From positions 434,001-498,000 of the forward strand of contig CBDFGO010000003.1 in NCBI GenBank assembly GCA_965247125.1: a stretch of 64,000 bases of DNA, in the 5' to 3' direction. Source of the stretch: CALBJU01 sp965247125 (lineage in GTDB: Bacteria; Bacteroidota; Rhodothermia; Rhodothermales; UBA10348). The translations under genes were made by a program, and so were the position numbers. A model generated the notes under the pieces. That model was not told where the DNA came from. It searched no databases and was given only the letters and a program-made list of their open reading frames with translations. Below are positions 25,943 to 35,025 of the stretch, piece by piece. Each line of letters begins with the position of its first letter. Position 1 is the stretch's first letter.

Positions 25943-27811
25943 ATGGAGTCGAAAGGATTTCGAGTTATTGTCACGGCAGCAGCGATCTTTTCGCTATCTC
26001 AGATAGCTGCCTTCGGGCAGGATGCGAAGTCGGACGTTGTTGATTCGGTCGTTTCTACCCCCAAGGGTGGTCACTCAAGAGCGGGACCCGCACAATGTGA
26101 GGACGGTACGGCTTCGGACTACACATGCCTGAATGTCCATCTGGTCAGTCTGATGTCGCTTGATGAACTCGGGGCGGTCGGTGGGATCGGCCTGAATGAC
26201 GCATGGGGATGGAATGACGACGACACGGGCAGGCGTTACGCGTTGGTCGCACGGGAAGACGGAATGGCGTTTGTGGATCTCACCGACCCGGAAACGCCTG
26301 TTTATGTGGGTGAACTGATTCGGCCGATAACTGCGCAGACAAATGTGTGGCGAGACATCAAGGTCGATGGCTACTATGCATTCATAGTAGCTGATGGAGG
26401 CTCAAGCCGGCGAGGCCCCCACGGAATGCAAGTATTCGACCTGCGCCATCTGCGGTCTTATTCCGGGACTCCTCTTACTTTTATCGCTGACGCACTCTAC
26501 TCAGAATTTACCGTCGCCCACAATATCGCGATCAACGAGGATTCTCACCGGGCCTATATCGTGGGAGCGCGCGGTCCAGGGGAAGGCTGCGGAGGTGGAT
26601 TGCATATCGTAGACATTTCCAGCCCTCTCGCGCCTCGGTTCGAGGGATGTTTCAATGACGGGCAGACAGGCCGTGGGACGGGATATACGCACGACGTTCA
26701 ATGCGTCGTTTATGATGGCCCGGATCTCACCTACTCAGGGCGGGAGATTTGTATCGGCTCCAACGTGGACGCTCTTTCGTTCGCAGATGTTACCGATGCG
26801 AGCAATCCGATAATCATTTCGCGGGGCACGTATCCCACCTCCTCCTACGTCCATCAGGGATGGCTCACGGAGGATCACCGTTATTTCATCCAGGACGACG
26901 AAGGCGACGAGCGCATCTACTTTTTCGGTGGAACGAGAACGTTTATCTGGGATGTGCAGGACCTCGACGACCCGGTCCTTCTGACAGAGTTTGTCTCGGA
27001 AGTCAATGCCATTGACCACAATTTGTACGTACGCGGTGATTTCGCATACCAGGCCAACTACACGAGCGGACTGCGAATTCTGGACATCTCTATTCCTGAG
27101 ACACCCATCACAGCCGGTTGGTTCGATACCTTGCCCGATCGAGACGATATCTCGTTTGCAGGAGCATGGATGGCCTATCCGTATCCGGATTCTGACCTCA
27201 TTATTGTCACCAGTCGAGACGAGGGCCTGTTTGTGTTGAAGCCGTCGACAATACTGGGTACACGATTTGGATCTGTTTTAGCGACTGCAGGCGACGCTTC
27301 CATTCGAGTGAGCTGGGAAGCAGTCGTTGAAATCAATGTTATGCGCTACCGCGTGGAGCGCCTTCTCCTGGACGGTTCGTATGAGGTGTTGCAGGAAATT
27401 CCCATGACAACCGGAGGGCTCTCTGGATCGTCCTATGAAATTGATATTGTTGTGGAAGAGGGCGTTCATCGCGTCCGGGTATCAGCGATGGGAATGGACG
27501 GTGGAATCATTTTTAGTGAAGACATCGTGGTTGCTGTAATCGCTGGGACGCACATTCTGAAGGCACCTTATCCGAACCCGGTCTCCGAATCCCTCACCTC
27601 CAGCCTGATCGTCTCGACGGGTCAGTCTATCCGCATCTCCGTCTTTGATGCTGCGGGTCGAGAAGTAGTCACTCTCTTCGATGGGTATCTCGACACGGAG
27701 AGAGAGTACCCCTTTTCCCTGGATGCTTCATCGTTGGCCGGTGGAGTGTACTTCCTTCATATTGTTGGCGATAATTTTTCGGATTCTCGCAAATTCGTCC
27801 TGGCGCGATGA
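25943..27811 (+). CDS. Choice-of-anchor B family protein, paralogue with an inserted Ig-like domain and T9SS domain
   Basis: This 622-residue protein is a paralogue of its upstream neighbour: both share the blocks CxDGxAxxYxCLNVxL, WRDIKV, GMQVFDL and YVHQGWLTEDHRYFxQ-type sequences. It has a signal peptide ending near FGQ. After the propeller (to about residue 440) an extra region of about 85 residues (WEAVVEINVMRYRVERLL) resembles a fibronectin-type fold, then a type IX sorting domain starting APYPNPVSES. The one-base spacing implies coupled translation. The family's role is unknown; a cell-surface binding function is only inferred. Confidence 0.87.
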   Translation: MESKGFRVIVTAAAIFSLSQIAAFGQDAKSDVVDSVVSTPKGGHSRAGPAQCEDGTASDYTCLNVHLVSLMSLDELGAVGGIGLNDAWGWNDDDTGRRYALVAREDGMAFVDLTDPETPVYVGELIRPITAQTNVWRDIKVDGYYAFIVADGGSSRRGPHGMQVFDLRHLRSYSGTPLTFIADALYSEFTVAHNIAINEDSHRAYIVGARGPGEGCGGGLHIVDISSPLAPRFEGCFNDGQTGRGTGYTHDVQCVVYDGPDLTYSGREICIGSNVDALSFADVTDASNPIIISRGTYPTSSYVHQGWLTEDHRYFIQDDEGDERIYFFGGTRTFIWDVQDLDDPVLLTEFVSEVNAIDHNLYVRGDFAYQANYTSGLRILDISIPETPITAGWFDTLPDRDDISFAGAWMAYPYPDSDLIIVTSRDEGLFVLKPSTILGTRFGSVLATAGDASIRVSWEAVVEINVMRYRVERLLLDGSYEVLQEIPMTTGGLSGSSYEIDIVVEEGVHRVRVSAMGMDGGIIFSEDIVVAVIAGTHILKAPYPNPVSESLTSSLIVSTGQSIRISVFDAAGREVVTLFDGYLDTEREYPFSLDASSLAGGVYFLHIVGDNFSDSRKFVLAR

Positions 27812-27896
27812 GCCACTCGGCTCTGAAAACCCGAATTTCGCATCAGAATACGTACTCTCATAGAGTCGAAGTGCGTCAATTTAACGGCTCGGGTTC

Positions 27897-28253
27897 GTGT
27901 TCGGGATTGCCCATTATCATAGAGTTCTCACTGCCATTACGGGCACTTTTTTAGTGTTCGTCGGAATTGGCTGCGAGCTTTTAGGAGACGATCCTACGCC
28001 GGGAATCGGAAACGTCGAGGAGATCGCCTATCAGGATCACATCCAGCCCATTTTCGATAATCGGTGTGCGGCCTGTCATGGCGGAGATCGTGTTGAAGCA
28101 GGACTACGGCTAGAGAGTTGGCCGTCGCTGATTCAAGGATCCGACTTTGGTGAGGCCATTATTCCGTTTTCGCCCGGCCAAAGCCTGATGATCAAGCTGC
28201 TCATGCGCACAGATGTAGGAGCTATGCCCAAAAGTTGTGTATGGAAGGTTTAG
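27897..28253 (+). pseudogene. 5' part of a cytochrome c / beta-propeller lipoprotein gene, interrupted by IS256-family copy 1
   Basis: Translation starts at GTG 27897 and runs through a lipoprotein signal (VGIGC, Cys26) into a planctomycete-type cytochrome c domain with the haem-binding motif CAACH at residues 57-61. Genuine sequence ends at 28218; the last 11 codons to 28253 are read out of the insertion sequence. Joining 28218 to 29612 (removing the element and one copy of the 9-bp duplication) restores an uninterrupted 483-codon frame, with TDV from the left half continuing as APHPSG. So the gene was intact until recently. It probably belonged to the same surface locus as the two propeller genes upstream. 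Confidence 0.85.
28210..28218. repeat. Target-site duplication, left copy (IS copy 1)
   Basis: CAGATGTAG directly abuts the left inverted repeat of the first IS copy and recurs at 29603-29611 beyond its right end. An 8-bp reading (AGATGTAG) is also possible because the IS edge base is ambiguous. IS256-family elements make 8- or 9-bp duplications. Confidence 0.9.
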
Positions 28254-29602
28254 GCAGCGTGTCGTTCTGATGTAATTCCGTCGGTGAATTTGATTCCTTT
28301 TTTTACAAGTTGCAATAGGTGCGGTGCATTCAGTTTCCTCCACTTCTTCTGAGCCTCTTTACATAGACGGAAGGCCATTGCAAGAGCTGTTTCTCGGCTC
28401 AGACATCCCCTCGTTTTGGCGGTCCTGAGGCGCACGGTCGCGAACGTAGATTCGATCGGATTTGTGCTCCGAAGATGGATCCAGTGTTCTGCCGGAAAGT
28501 CATAAAAAGCGAGCAGTTCTTCTCGGTCTTTCACCAGAATCTCTGCTGCTTTCGGATACTTTTGCTGGTAGGCTTTGATGAAAAACAGAAGGGCGCTCTC
28601 TGCCTGCTTTTTTGTTTCTGCTGTATAGATCTGCGTGAGGTGACCTTTTGCCTTCTTCTGAACGGACTTGGGCAGGCGGTTGAGCACATTTGCTGTCTTG
28701 TGCACCCAACAGCGTGCGGCTCGCGTCTCGGGATAAACTTCTGCGAGAGCACTCCAGAATCCCATGGCTCCATCGGCAACAGCCAGCTTCGGTCCTTGAT
28801 CCAGCCCGCGGTGCCTCAGCTCCAGGAGCAACTCTCGCCACGACTGCTTGCTCTCGCGAAAGCCGTCCTCGAGTGCTATAAGCTCCTTCCTTCCATCGGC
28901 CGTAGCGCCGATCACGACCAGCAGACACAGTTTCTGTTTATCCATGCGTACGTTTACGTGAATACCGTCGGCCCAGAAATAGACGTAGTGCTTCTCCTTC
29001 AGGCTCCGCTTTTGCCAGTCTTCGTGCTCCCTTGTCCAAAGCGTCTTCAGGCGCGCAATCGTCGAGGAGGTCAGCCCTGGGGCATCAGGACCAACAAGGG
29101 CCGAGAGCGCTGCCTCAAAGCCGCCCGTTGAAACTCCCTTCAGGTACAACCATGGAATGAGAGCCTCAAGCGAGCGGCTCTTGCGGAGGTAGGCTGGTAG
29201 TATCGAACTGCGGAAACCGATTCTATCCTCACCCCGACCCGTACGGTCGCGTATGCGGGGCATCTTTACAGCGACCTCCCCGATACCAGTCAAAATCTTC
29301 CTCTCTGGCAGATATCCATTGCGAACGATGCGGTGGCGATTCTCTTCGTCGCGCAGGAACTGGTAGCGCTGGCAGAAAGCTTCAACCTCGGCCTCAACGG
29401 CTGTGGCCAGCATCTTTGCGGCCCCTGTTCGCAATACTTCTGTCAACACATCCTCTGTGCTATTGTAGTTCTCGTTCTCGTGTGCGTTATTCGTCTTCAT
29501 GGGCGGTGTATCCTCCAATCTTCGGATTGACAATGACGTAATCATCATCAGGATACGCCGCCTATACCTTTTTCACCCGTACACAACTTTCGGGGTTAAC
29601 TC
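28219..29602 (-). mobile_element. IS256-family insertion sequence, copy 1 (1384 bp)
   Basis: The element is bounded by imperfect 22-base terminal inverted repeats (28219-28240 and 29581-29602; 18 of 22 positions match, inner half AAAGTTGTGT identical) and flanked by the 9-bp duplication CAGATGTAG. It carries one transposase gene on the minus strand. A second copy at 42657-44040 has the same length, the same ends and an identical transposase translation, and is in the same orientation. This copy splits a cytochrome c/propeller lipoprotein gene. Confidence 0.95.
28250..29500 (-). CDS. IS256-family (mutator-type) transposase, copy 1
   Basis: This DDE transposase moves its own element by cut-and-paste or copy-out through a circular intermediate, as known for the family. 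I start at ATG 29500 (MKTNNAHENE, after GGAGG) rather than at 29548, giving 416 residues, the usual family size. Catalytic acids are read as the Asp in FWADGIHVNV, the Asp in AVADGAMGFW, and the Glu in TNPIESTFATVR; the C-x2-H signature of the insertion domain is RCWVHKTANVL. The gene is intact and identical in translation to copy 2, so the element is probably active or very recently so. Confidence 0.95.
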   Translation of the reverse strand: MKTNNAHENENYNSTEDVLTEVLRTGAAKMLATAVEAEVEAFCQRYQFLRDEENRHRIVRNGYLPERKILTGIGEVAVKMPRIRDRTGRGEDRIGFRSSILPAYLRKSRSLEALIPWLYLKGVSTGGFEAALSALVGPDAPGLTSSTIARLKTLWTREHEDWQKRSLKEKHYVYFWADGIHVNVRMDKQKLCLLVVIGATADGRKELIALEDGFRESKQSWRELLLELRHRGLDQGPKLAVADGAMGFWSALAEVYPETRAARCWVHKTANVLNRLPKSVQKKAKGHLTQIYTAETKKQAESALLFFIKAYQQKYPKAAEILVKDREELLAFYDFPAEHWIHLRSTNPIESTFATVRLRTAKTRGCLSRETALAMAFRLCKEAQKKWRKLNAPHLLQLVKKGIKFTDGITSERHAA

Positions 29603-29611
29603 CAGATGTAG
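29603..29611. repeat. Target-site duplication, right copy (IS copy 1)
   Basis: CAGATGTAG repeats the sequence at 28210-28218. Its presence shows that this copy arrived by a simple transposition event and that neither flank has since been rearranged. Confidence 0.9.
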
Positions 29612-30741
29612 CTCCTCATCCCTCCGGCAAGCGAGAACTCACACTGGAGGAAGTGCAGCTGCTGAAGCGATGGATTGAAGAGGGCGCGCAGGGCCCGGCC
29701 GGGGAGGTGCCCTATTCAGACTCAATCGATCTCATCTACCTTGCGAATGAAGGAGAGCCCGCAGTAACCATCATGGATGCGGAAGCAATGTTAGTGGTGC
29801 GGCGCGTTGACCTGACGAAGCATGGGTTCAGTGACCGGGCCCGCGCGCGTCATATTGCCGTCGAGCCAGACGGCTCCTTCTGGTACGTCTCCGTGGGCAG
29901 CACGCGTCCGAGCGATGTTCAGGCTGTCGTCAAGTTCAGTAGGGAAAACCAGTTTGTAAGACAGGTCGTTCTCGACTATCCAGGTCAACTGCTTATTCAT
30001 CCGACTCAAGACGTTCTCTACGCCAGCAGGCAGCCGTCGGACCGGGATACGTCGCGCAATCTAGTCGAGATTCGTCGATTTGATATGTCCGCGTTTCAGG
30101 TAGACGTAACCTTCCCCGATGCATACCCAATCGCGATACGACCGCAGGGCGACTTCGTGTTTTCCTCCAGCGTGGACGTAGATCAAATGATGATCGTCGA
30201 TGTAGATGATCTGAATGTGTCGTTTTTCGACATCAAAGGCGTAAGACACGCGTTCAGCTACTTCACGATGGCCCCGTGGGGGGTGAAAATGTGGGGGAGC
30301 GCGGTGCGTAGCGGGACACTGACCCTGTTCAGCACTTCCAATCCCAACAGAATTGTCCAGCACCACTCGCTGCGTGTCGGCTCGGATCCCAGACAACTGA
30401 CCTATTCTCCTGATGCCCAGCGGGTGTACGCTGCGGTTCGGGGATCCGACCAGGTGGCTGTCCTGAACGCGGTATCCGAGATCATTGATGGCTACATCCG
30501 GCACGAGGGAATTTCGAGTCCCGCCGGAATTTCCATCACAGCGGATGGCAAATACCTTTTCGTCTCCAGCGAAAACCCGGATGGGCGCTATCAGCCGCGC
30601 TTTTCATTCAAAGGAGAACTGGCCCCGGGAACAGTGGCGGTTATTGACACCGAAACCCTTGATGTGATAAAGATTATCGAGGTCGGGCAGGGCTCGGCCG
30701 CTACGGGTTCACGGGTTGTCCTTCCGCGTCCAACTGGCTAG
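29612..30741 (+). pseudogene. 3' part of the interrupted cytochrome c / beta-propeller gene
   Basis: This is the remainder of the gene begun at 27897. It first completes the cytochrome c-like domain (PHPSGKREL, then TLEEVQLLKRWIEEGAQ, typical of the end of planctomycete-type cytochrome c domains). About 350 residues of YncE/lactonase-like propeller repeats follow, such as GSDPRQLTYSPDAQRVYAAV and GTVAVIDTETLDVIKI. An internal ATG at 29653 could start a 362-residue protein, but it would lack both signal peptide and haem motif, so I treat the gene as inactivated. Intact, it would be a 483-residue surface or periplasmic redox-linked lipoprotein. Confidence 0.85.
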
Positions 30742-31643
30742 ACCGCCTGATCTTGTTTGGCGCGTTCAGGCTTCTTCATTTCCCACACGGTCATACCCAC
30801 GGACAGAAGCAAGCCCAGAAGCCCAAGCCATACGATTACCGTAAAGTTCTCTCCCATGCTGGGTTGTAGAAGAGATCGGTCCTCAGCCAACCAAGGCCAG
30901 AGTGATCGAAGAGAGCCGAGCATGAGCCCTACAAGGGCGGCCATGGTAACATCGTGTGCCCTCGCGAGCAGGGACTTCAGCACGACAGAAAAACTCCCCA
31001 ATCCAATTCCTGCACCCAGAGCGAATACGGCAATTATCGTGATATTACGTTCGCTGATTGCATCAAATACCGGAGTGTACATGCCGAGAACGAGCAACAC
31101 GAACGCGCCGCTGATGCCGGGAAGTAGGGTAGCGCATATGGCCAGCGCTGCTGCGCCGAACACCGCCCAGAGACCTGGTTCTGTTGTTTCAAGCGGTGGT
31201 ATACCTACAAGTATGAACGAGACGGCAGCTGCGGCCACCAGCACCAGTACATTTTTCAGTCGATGATCGCTGATTCGCAGCCAAGGAATTGGAATCGTTC
31301 CCAGAATAAGTCCAAAAAACAGGCTTCTGCTTTCCTCTGGCCATGTTTCCAGCAGATCCGGAATCAAAGCCGCTCCCAGCAGGGGAGCGATCAAGACGCC
31401 CGCGGAGAGCCAAACAAGGAATCCCCACTCAACAGCGTTGACGGTAGAACGAAACGAGGCCAGATCCAGTCGGAGGAGCGAGATCGCTCCCCGGAAGAGA
31501 TTACTGAGCAGTTCGATGAGTCGCTCGTAAATGCCGAATACGAGTGCCATCGTTCCACCGCTCACACCTGGGATAACATTGGCGACGCCGATGGCAATTC
31601 CCTGCCCGAGGTGTAGAAGCCACCGTAGGGAAGATTCGGTCAT
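30738..31643 (-). CDS. DUF368 membrane protein, PopT-like undecaprenyl phosphate translocase
   Basis: The 301-residue polytopic protein has about eight or nine hydrophobic segments and the DUF368 hallmark GVANVIPGVSGGTMALVFGI near 19-38, repeated in weaker form as LLPGISGAFVLLVLGMY near 176-192. DUF368 proteins have been identified as undecaprenyl phosphate translocases (PopT) that return the lipid carrier for envelope polymer synthesis to the inner leaflet. The internal repeat of the GxSG helix hairpin is consistent with an inverted-repeat transporter. It begins 20 bases after the TPR gene on the same strand, and its stop overlaps the end of the broken propeller gene by four bases, convergently. 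Confidence 0.87.
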   Translation of the reverse strand: MTESSLRWLLHLGQGIAIGVANVIPGVSGGTMALVFGIYERLIELLSNLFRGAISLLRLDLASFRSTVNAVEWGFLVWLSAGVLIAPLLGAALIPDLLETWPEESRSLFFGLILGTIPIPWLRISDHRLKNVLVLVAAAAVSFILVGIPPLETTEPGLWAVFGAAALAICATLLPGISGAFVLLVLGMYTPVFDAISERNITIIAVFALGAGIGLGSFSVVLKSLLARAHDVTMAALVGLMLGSLRSLWPWLAEDRSLLQPSMGENFTVIVWLGLLGLLLSVGMTVWEMKKPERAKQDQAV

Positions 31644-31663
31644 GCGATTGGTGGTAACAGGCC

Positions 31664-33067
31664 CTACTGATCAAGATCGAGCAATCGCCGAATACGTTGG
31701 TCTCGGTACAGCTCAGGATACGTCTGGGGGAACCCCTCTTTCTGCTTGGGATCCAGCTGAAAGGCCATCTTCAGAGACTGAATACTTTCATCAGACTGTC
31801 CGAGTGCGAGCTGCGCAATCGCACGATGAAAATAGGTTTCAGCACAGTCTGGCTTGAGTTTCAGTGACTGGGTGTACGCTTCCAGAGCTTCTTCCAGTTG
31901 ACCCGCTTCAAACAGAGTCTCCGCGTAGTCCGACCACGCCTCTCTGTTCGTTGGAGAGGCCTTGACCACTGTGCGATACGCGTTGATGGCTTCCGGCAAC
32001 CGGCCCAAATTATACGCGCAGTCCGCTTTGGCGTGCCAGAAATCAGAGGTCTCTGGACTGATGACGACCGCCCGGTTAAAAAAGGTAAGTGCCTCCTCAT
32101 ACCGCTCCTGGGCGTCATAACAGCTTCCGAGTCCGTACCAGGCCTCGGCATAGGAATCGTCAGCCTCCAGCGCCTTTTCGAAATAGTGAACCGAGCTCTC
32201 AAACAGCTTCAGCTCTTCAAATGCCAGGGCGATGTTGTAGCACGTGGCTGCATCGTTTCCCTCGAGCTCCAGGACTTGCTTGTAGCTCACGATCGCTTCC
32301 TTCAAATCACCCAGATTGGCGAGAGCATTGCCGCGATTATAATGGGCCGAAGCGAAGTCATCCGAGATCACGATCGCCATATCGTACGATTCGACGGCTT
32401 CTCTATAGCGGCCGACACGATTCATTACAATTGCGCGGTTATACCACGCATCGTGCGAGTACGGGTCGATATCCAGATGTTTATCGTAACACAGGATGCT
32501 GTCTTCTTCTTTGGATAACCTGTCGAAGCAAAACCCAAGTTCATACCAGACTTCAGGGTGCTCCGGATTCTGATCAGCACACTGCTCAAACACGGAAATG
32601 GCTTCAGCAATTCGGTTCAGCCGTTCGAGAGTGACGCCGTTGTTGAACAGAGCTTCTTCATTGGTGGGATCCAGTTGAAGGGCCTGCTCATACGCATCGA
32701 GGGCTTTCCTGGGATCGTCAAGGCTGTCCAGCGTAATGCCTCGATTGACGATCGTTTCCAGGTCCGTCGGGTTCAACGCCAGGGCTTCATCGTATGCCGT
32801 CAGCGCATCATTGTGGCGGCCGAGATTATTCAGGAGAATGCCTCGGCGCATCCACCCGTCTGAGGAAAACGGGTGGATTTCGAGAGACCGATCTACGACA
32901 CGAAGAGATTCTTCGAAACGGCCTTGTTCGAAATAGTATAGTGCGATCTCCTCAAGGGTATCTGAATCAAAGTACCCGGAACCGCCATCGCGCTCGAAGT
33001 GCGCCGCCAGGTCTTCCAACCGACTGTCGTCTTTAAAGTCTTCGAATCCGAAGTTGAAACTGCTCAT
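31664..33067 (-). CDS. Tetratricopeptide repeat protein
   Basis: The 467-residue protein is made of about a dozen TPR units of 34 residues from about residue 35 to 440, with the usual W/LG-Y-A-P spacing (for example AWYGLGSCYDAQERYEEALTFF fragments such as AEAWYGLGSCY). There is no signal peptide or transmembrane segment, so it is probably cytosolic and a scaffold for protein contacts. It is 20 bases upstream of the popT-like gene and likely co-transcribed with it. TPR proteins give no clue to partner identity from sequence alone. Confidence 0.9.
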   Translation of the reverse strand: MSSFNFGFEDFKDDSRLEDLAAHFERDGGSGYFDSDTLEEIALYYFEQGRFEESLRVVDRSLEIHPFSSDGWMRRGILLNNLGRHNDALTAYDEALALNPTDLETIVNRGITLDSLDDPRKALDAYEQALQLDPTNEEALFNNGVTLERLNRIAEAISVFEQCADQNPEHPEVWYELGFCFDRLSKEEDSILCYDKHLDIDPYSHDAWYNRAIVMNRVGRYREAVESYDMAIVISDDFASAHYNRGNALANLGDLKEAIVSYKQVLELEGNDAATCYNIALAFEELKLFESSVHYFEKALEADDSYAEAWYGLGSCYDAQERYEEALTFFNRAVVISPETSDFWHAKADCAYNLGRLPEAINAYRTVVKASPTNREAWSDYAETLFEAGQLEEALEAYTQSLKLKPDCAETYFHRAIAQLALGQSDESIQSLKMAFQLDPKQKEGFPQTYPELYRDQRIRRLLDLDQ

Positions 33068-33186
33068 ACGGTGCGTTTGATCGTACCTGACAAAAAGAGC
33101 AAATACGGGCGAGAACTAGTGTGATAGCCGCTTGAAAGCTGGCGACATCAAAAGGTTCGAGTCACGTGCACATTATATATGTACAC

Positions 33187-33282
33187 ATGGCCAAAAACAA
33201 GCAATTCTACTCCCATCTGCCTTTGTACATTAACGAGGAAAATGTCGATTATTGTGCTGCAGGCCTGAATTTACCCCTGTAG
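33187..33282 (+). CDS. Possible 31-residue small protein
   Basis: An ATG at 33187 opens a 31-codon frame (MAKNKQFYSHLPLY at the N terminus) ending at 33282, 25 bases before tmk and on the same strand. The stretch ATTATATATG just upstream could include a promoter -10 element. There is no clear ribosome-binding site and no family I recognise, so this may be chance. It fills most of the 240-base gap between the TPR gene and tmk. Confidence 0.2.
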   Translation: MAKNKQFYSHLPLYINEENVDYCAAGLNLPL

Positions 33283-33307
33283 ACGCCAAGACAGCTGTCA
33301 GTAGTAG

Positions 33308-33934
33308 ATGATTATTAGTTTCGAAGGAATCGATGGATCCGGTAAAAGTACGCAGGCGGAGCACCTCATGGCCAGGCTCGGTGAGGAGGCTCACGAGGTT
33401 CTCTATGTTCGAGAGCCGGGTGGAACTCAGATATCAGAAAGTATTCGTGAGTTGCTTCTGAATCCCGAAGTGAAAATGAATCCATTCACTGAGATGTTGC
33501 TCTTTTCGGCAGCGCGTGCGGAACTGGTTCGTGAAAAAATCAAGCCGTTCCACGATCGCGGCGGTATCGTGATTTGTGATCGTTTTTTTGACTCGACGGT
33601 CGCCTATCAGGGCGGTGGACGCCAGGTCGCGGATGCAGACTGGCTGGACGCGTTCCAACGTGAAGTGGTGGATGGACTGATTCCTGAGAGGACGTATCTG
33701 GTCCGCGTGTCGGTCGAAGAAGCGAGTGAACGCCTCGACCATCGATTCAAATCTCAAAGAGCAGCGGACCGACTCGAGATGGCAGGCGCTGCATTTTTCG
33801 AGCGGGTCTCGAAGGAATACGACCGGCTTGCGGAGCGCGATCCTGAGCGATTCCGGATTATTAATGGCAGTGCATCTGAGGCGGAGGTGGCCGAAGAGAT
33901 CTGGGAAGATGTCCGACAGCTGCTGATCCGCTAG
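33308..33934 (+). CDS. tmk: Thymidylate kinase
   Basis: This cytosolic kinase phosphorylates dTMP to dTDP for DNA synthesis. The 208-residue protein has the P-loop FEGIDGSGKSTQ at 5-16, the DR motif in CDRFFDSTVAYQGGG near 91-105 that binds dTMP, and a basic LID region around 145-160. The length is typical. It is 50 bases upstream of a Fur-family gene on the same strand. Confidence 0.96.
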   Translation: MIISFEGIDGSGKSTQAEHLMARLGEEAHEVLYVREPGGTQISESIRELLLNPEVKMNPFTEMLLFSAARAELVREKIKPFHDRGGIVICDRFFDSTVAYQGGGRQVADADWLDAFQREVVDGLIPERTYLVRVSVEEASERLDHRFKSQRAADRLEMAGAAFFERVSKEYDRLAERDPERFRIINGSASEAEVAEEIWEDVRQLLIR

Positions 33935-33984
33935 GAACAGCCAAATGAGACCGCTGTACACCTGTAGGCTACAATCAAAAGGAA

Positions 33985-34470
33985 ATGACCAGTTCGCCTC
34001 TTCCAAGTCAGCAGCTCGAAGTCGTTCGAAACAGGTATGTCGACTATCTGAAAGAGCAGCATCTTCGCCAGACTCCGGAGAGGCTTATCATTTTTGAGGA
34101 GGTCTATGACACTGCCGATCATTTCGATGCTGACGAGCTCTTTCTCAGGCTGAAACAACACGATGTTGCCATCAGTCGAGCGACCGTTTACAACACGCTG
34201 GAGCTGTTGGTCGATTGCGATCTGGTTGTCCGCCACCAGTTTGGGAAGAAACAGTCCAAATTTGAAAGGTCTTTCAGCTTCTGGCAGCACGATCACCTTA
34301 TCTGTACGGATTGCAACGAACTGTTCGAATTTTGCGACCCCCGCATTCAAAGTATTCGAGACATGGTATCAGAGATTTTCGAATTCGAGATCAGTCACCA
34401 TTCACTGAACATGTACGGACAGTGCAAGAACGAGGACTGCGAGAATCGATCGAAGGTCTCCAAGAGTTAG
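33985..34470 (+). CDS. Fur-family transcriptional regulator
   Basis: The 161-residue protein has a winged-helix DNA-binding domain (RQTPERLIIFEEV and ISRATVYNTLELL at about 29-75) followed by a metal-binding dimerisation domain. The latter includes QHDHLICTDC near 98-107, with the histidine and cysteine pair, and a second cysteine pair CKNEDC near 147-152 that would complete a structural zinc site. Whether it senses iron (Fur), zinc (Zur) or peroxide (PerR) cannot be fixed. The acidic FEFCD segment resembles Fur itself. Candidate targets in the window, such as the TonB-dependent receptor, show no obvious Fur box. Confidence 0.9.
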   Translation: MTSSPLPSQQLEVVRNRYVDYLKEQHLRQTPERLIIFEEVYDTADHFDADELFLRLKQHDVAISRATVYNTLELLVDCDLVVRHQFGKKQSKFERSFSFWQHDHLICTDCNELFEFCDPRIQSIRDMVSEIFEFEISHHSLNMYGQCKNEDCENRSKVSKS

Positions 34471-34592
34471 GTACATCCTCGTCGAGAGTGTATTAGGAAA
34501 CGAGAGGGTGTCCCCTTTTCATTTTTGTTGACACCTCTCGGCGTGTATATTAATCGGTCAGGCTTCACACCAGAACACGGCAGAACGCGATT

Positions 34593-35000
34593 TTGAAACG
34601 TATTGCCCTCATTGGATTGGTCGTTCTCTTAACCGGAGCATCGCTGCTTTCGGGAAGGGTTCGTCTGTCGTCCTTTCAGATTAATGAAGAGGGCCGAGAT
34701 TTCGTTGTGACCTGGCAGTCGGAACTCGAAGAGGATGTTCGTCAGTTCGAACTGATGCGGCGCACTCCTAACAGTAACGAGCAGTTCGTCAGGGTTTTTG
34801 AAGCACCATCGCACGGACCGAACCTTGCGTATATGTTTCGAGATTCGCAGGTATTCAAATCCGGCAGCGAAAAGTTGGATTATCAGCTGGAAGCTGTTTA
34901 CATGAATGGTGTTCGCGAAGTGCTCAGAACGGAGTCCGTAAACTATACGAGTACCGCCGTGAGACGAACCTGGGGTAGCCTCAAGGCTATGTTCCAGTAA
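34593..35000 (+). CDS. Small exported protein with fibronectin III-like fold
   Basis: Translation from TTG 34593 gives 135 residues with a signal peptide (about 1-21, LLTGASLLSG) and one beta-sandwich-like domain. The stretch VVTWQSELEEDVRQFELMRR has the pattern of fibronectin type III modules common beside T9SS sorting domains in this phylum, but no sorting domain is present. A TTGACA at 34528-34533 upstream may be part of its promoter, although no good -10 partner is spaced correctly. A strong terminator follows. The function is unknown. Confidence 0.7.
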   Translation: MKRIALIGLVVLLTGASLLSGRVRLSSFQINEEGRDFVVTWQSELEEDVRQFELMRRTPNSNEQFVRVFEAPSHGPNLAYMFRDSQVFKSGSEKLDYQLEAVYMNGVREVLRTESVNYTSTAVRRTWGSLKAMFQ

Positions 35001-35025
35001 GACGGGTCAAGAAACGGACAATGTG

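Noticed and set aside
28475..29131. 218-codon frame on the strand opposite the transposase (also at 42913-43569)
   Set aside because: It is antisense to a clear transposase with catalytic motifs and shows no domain; the duplicated occurrence is explained by the duplicated IS.
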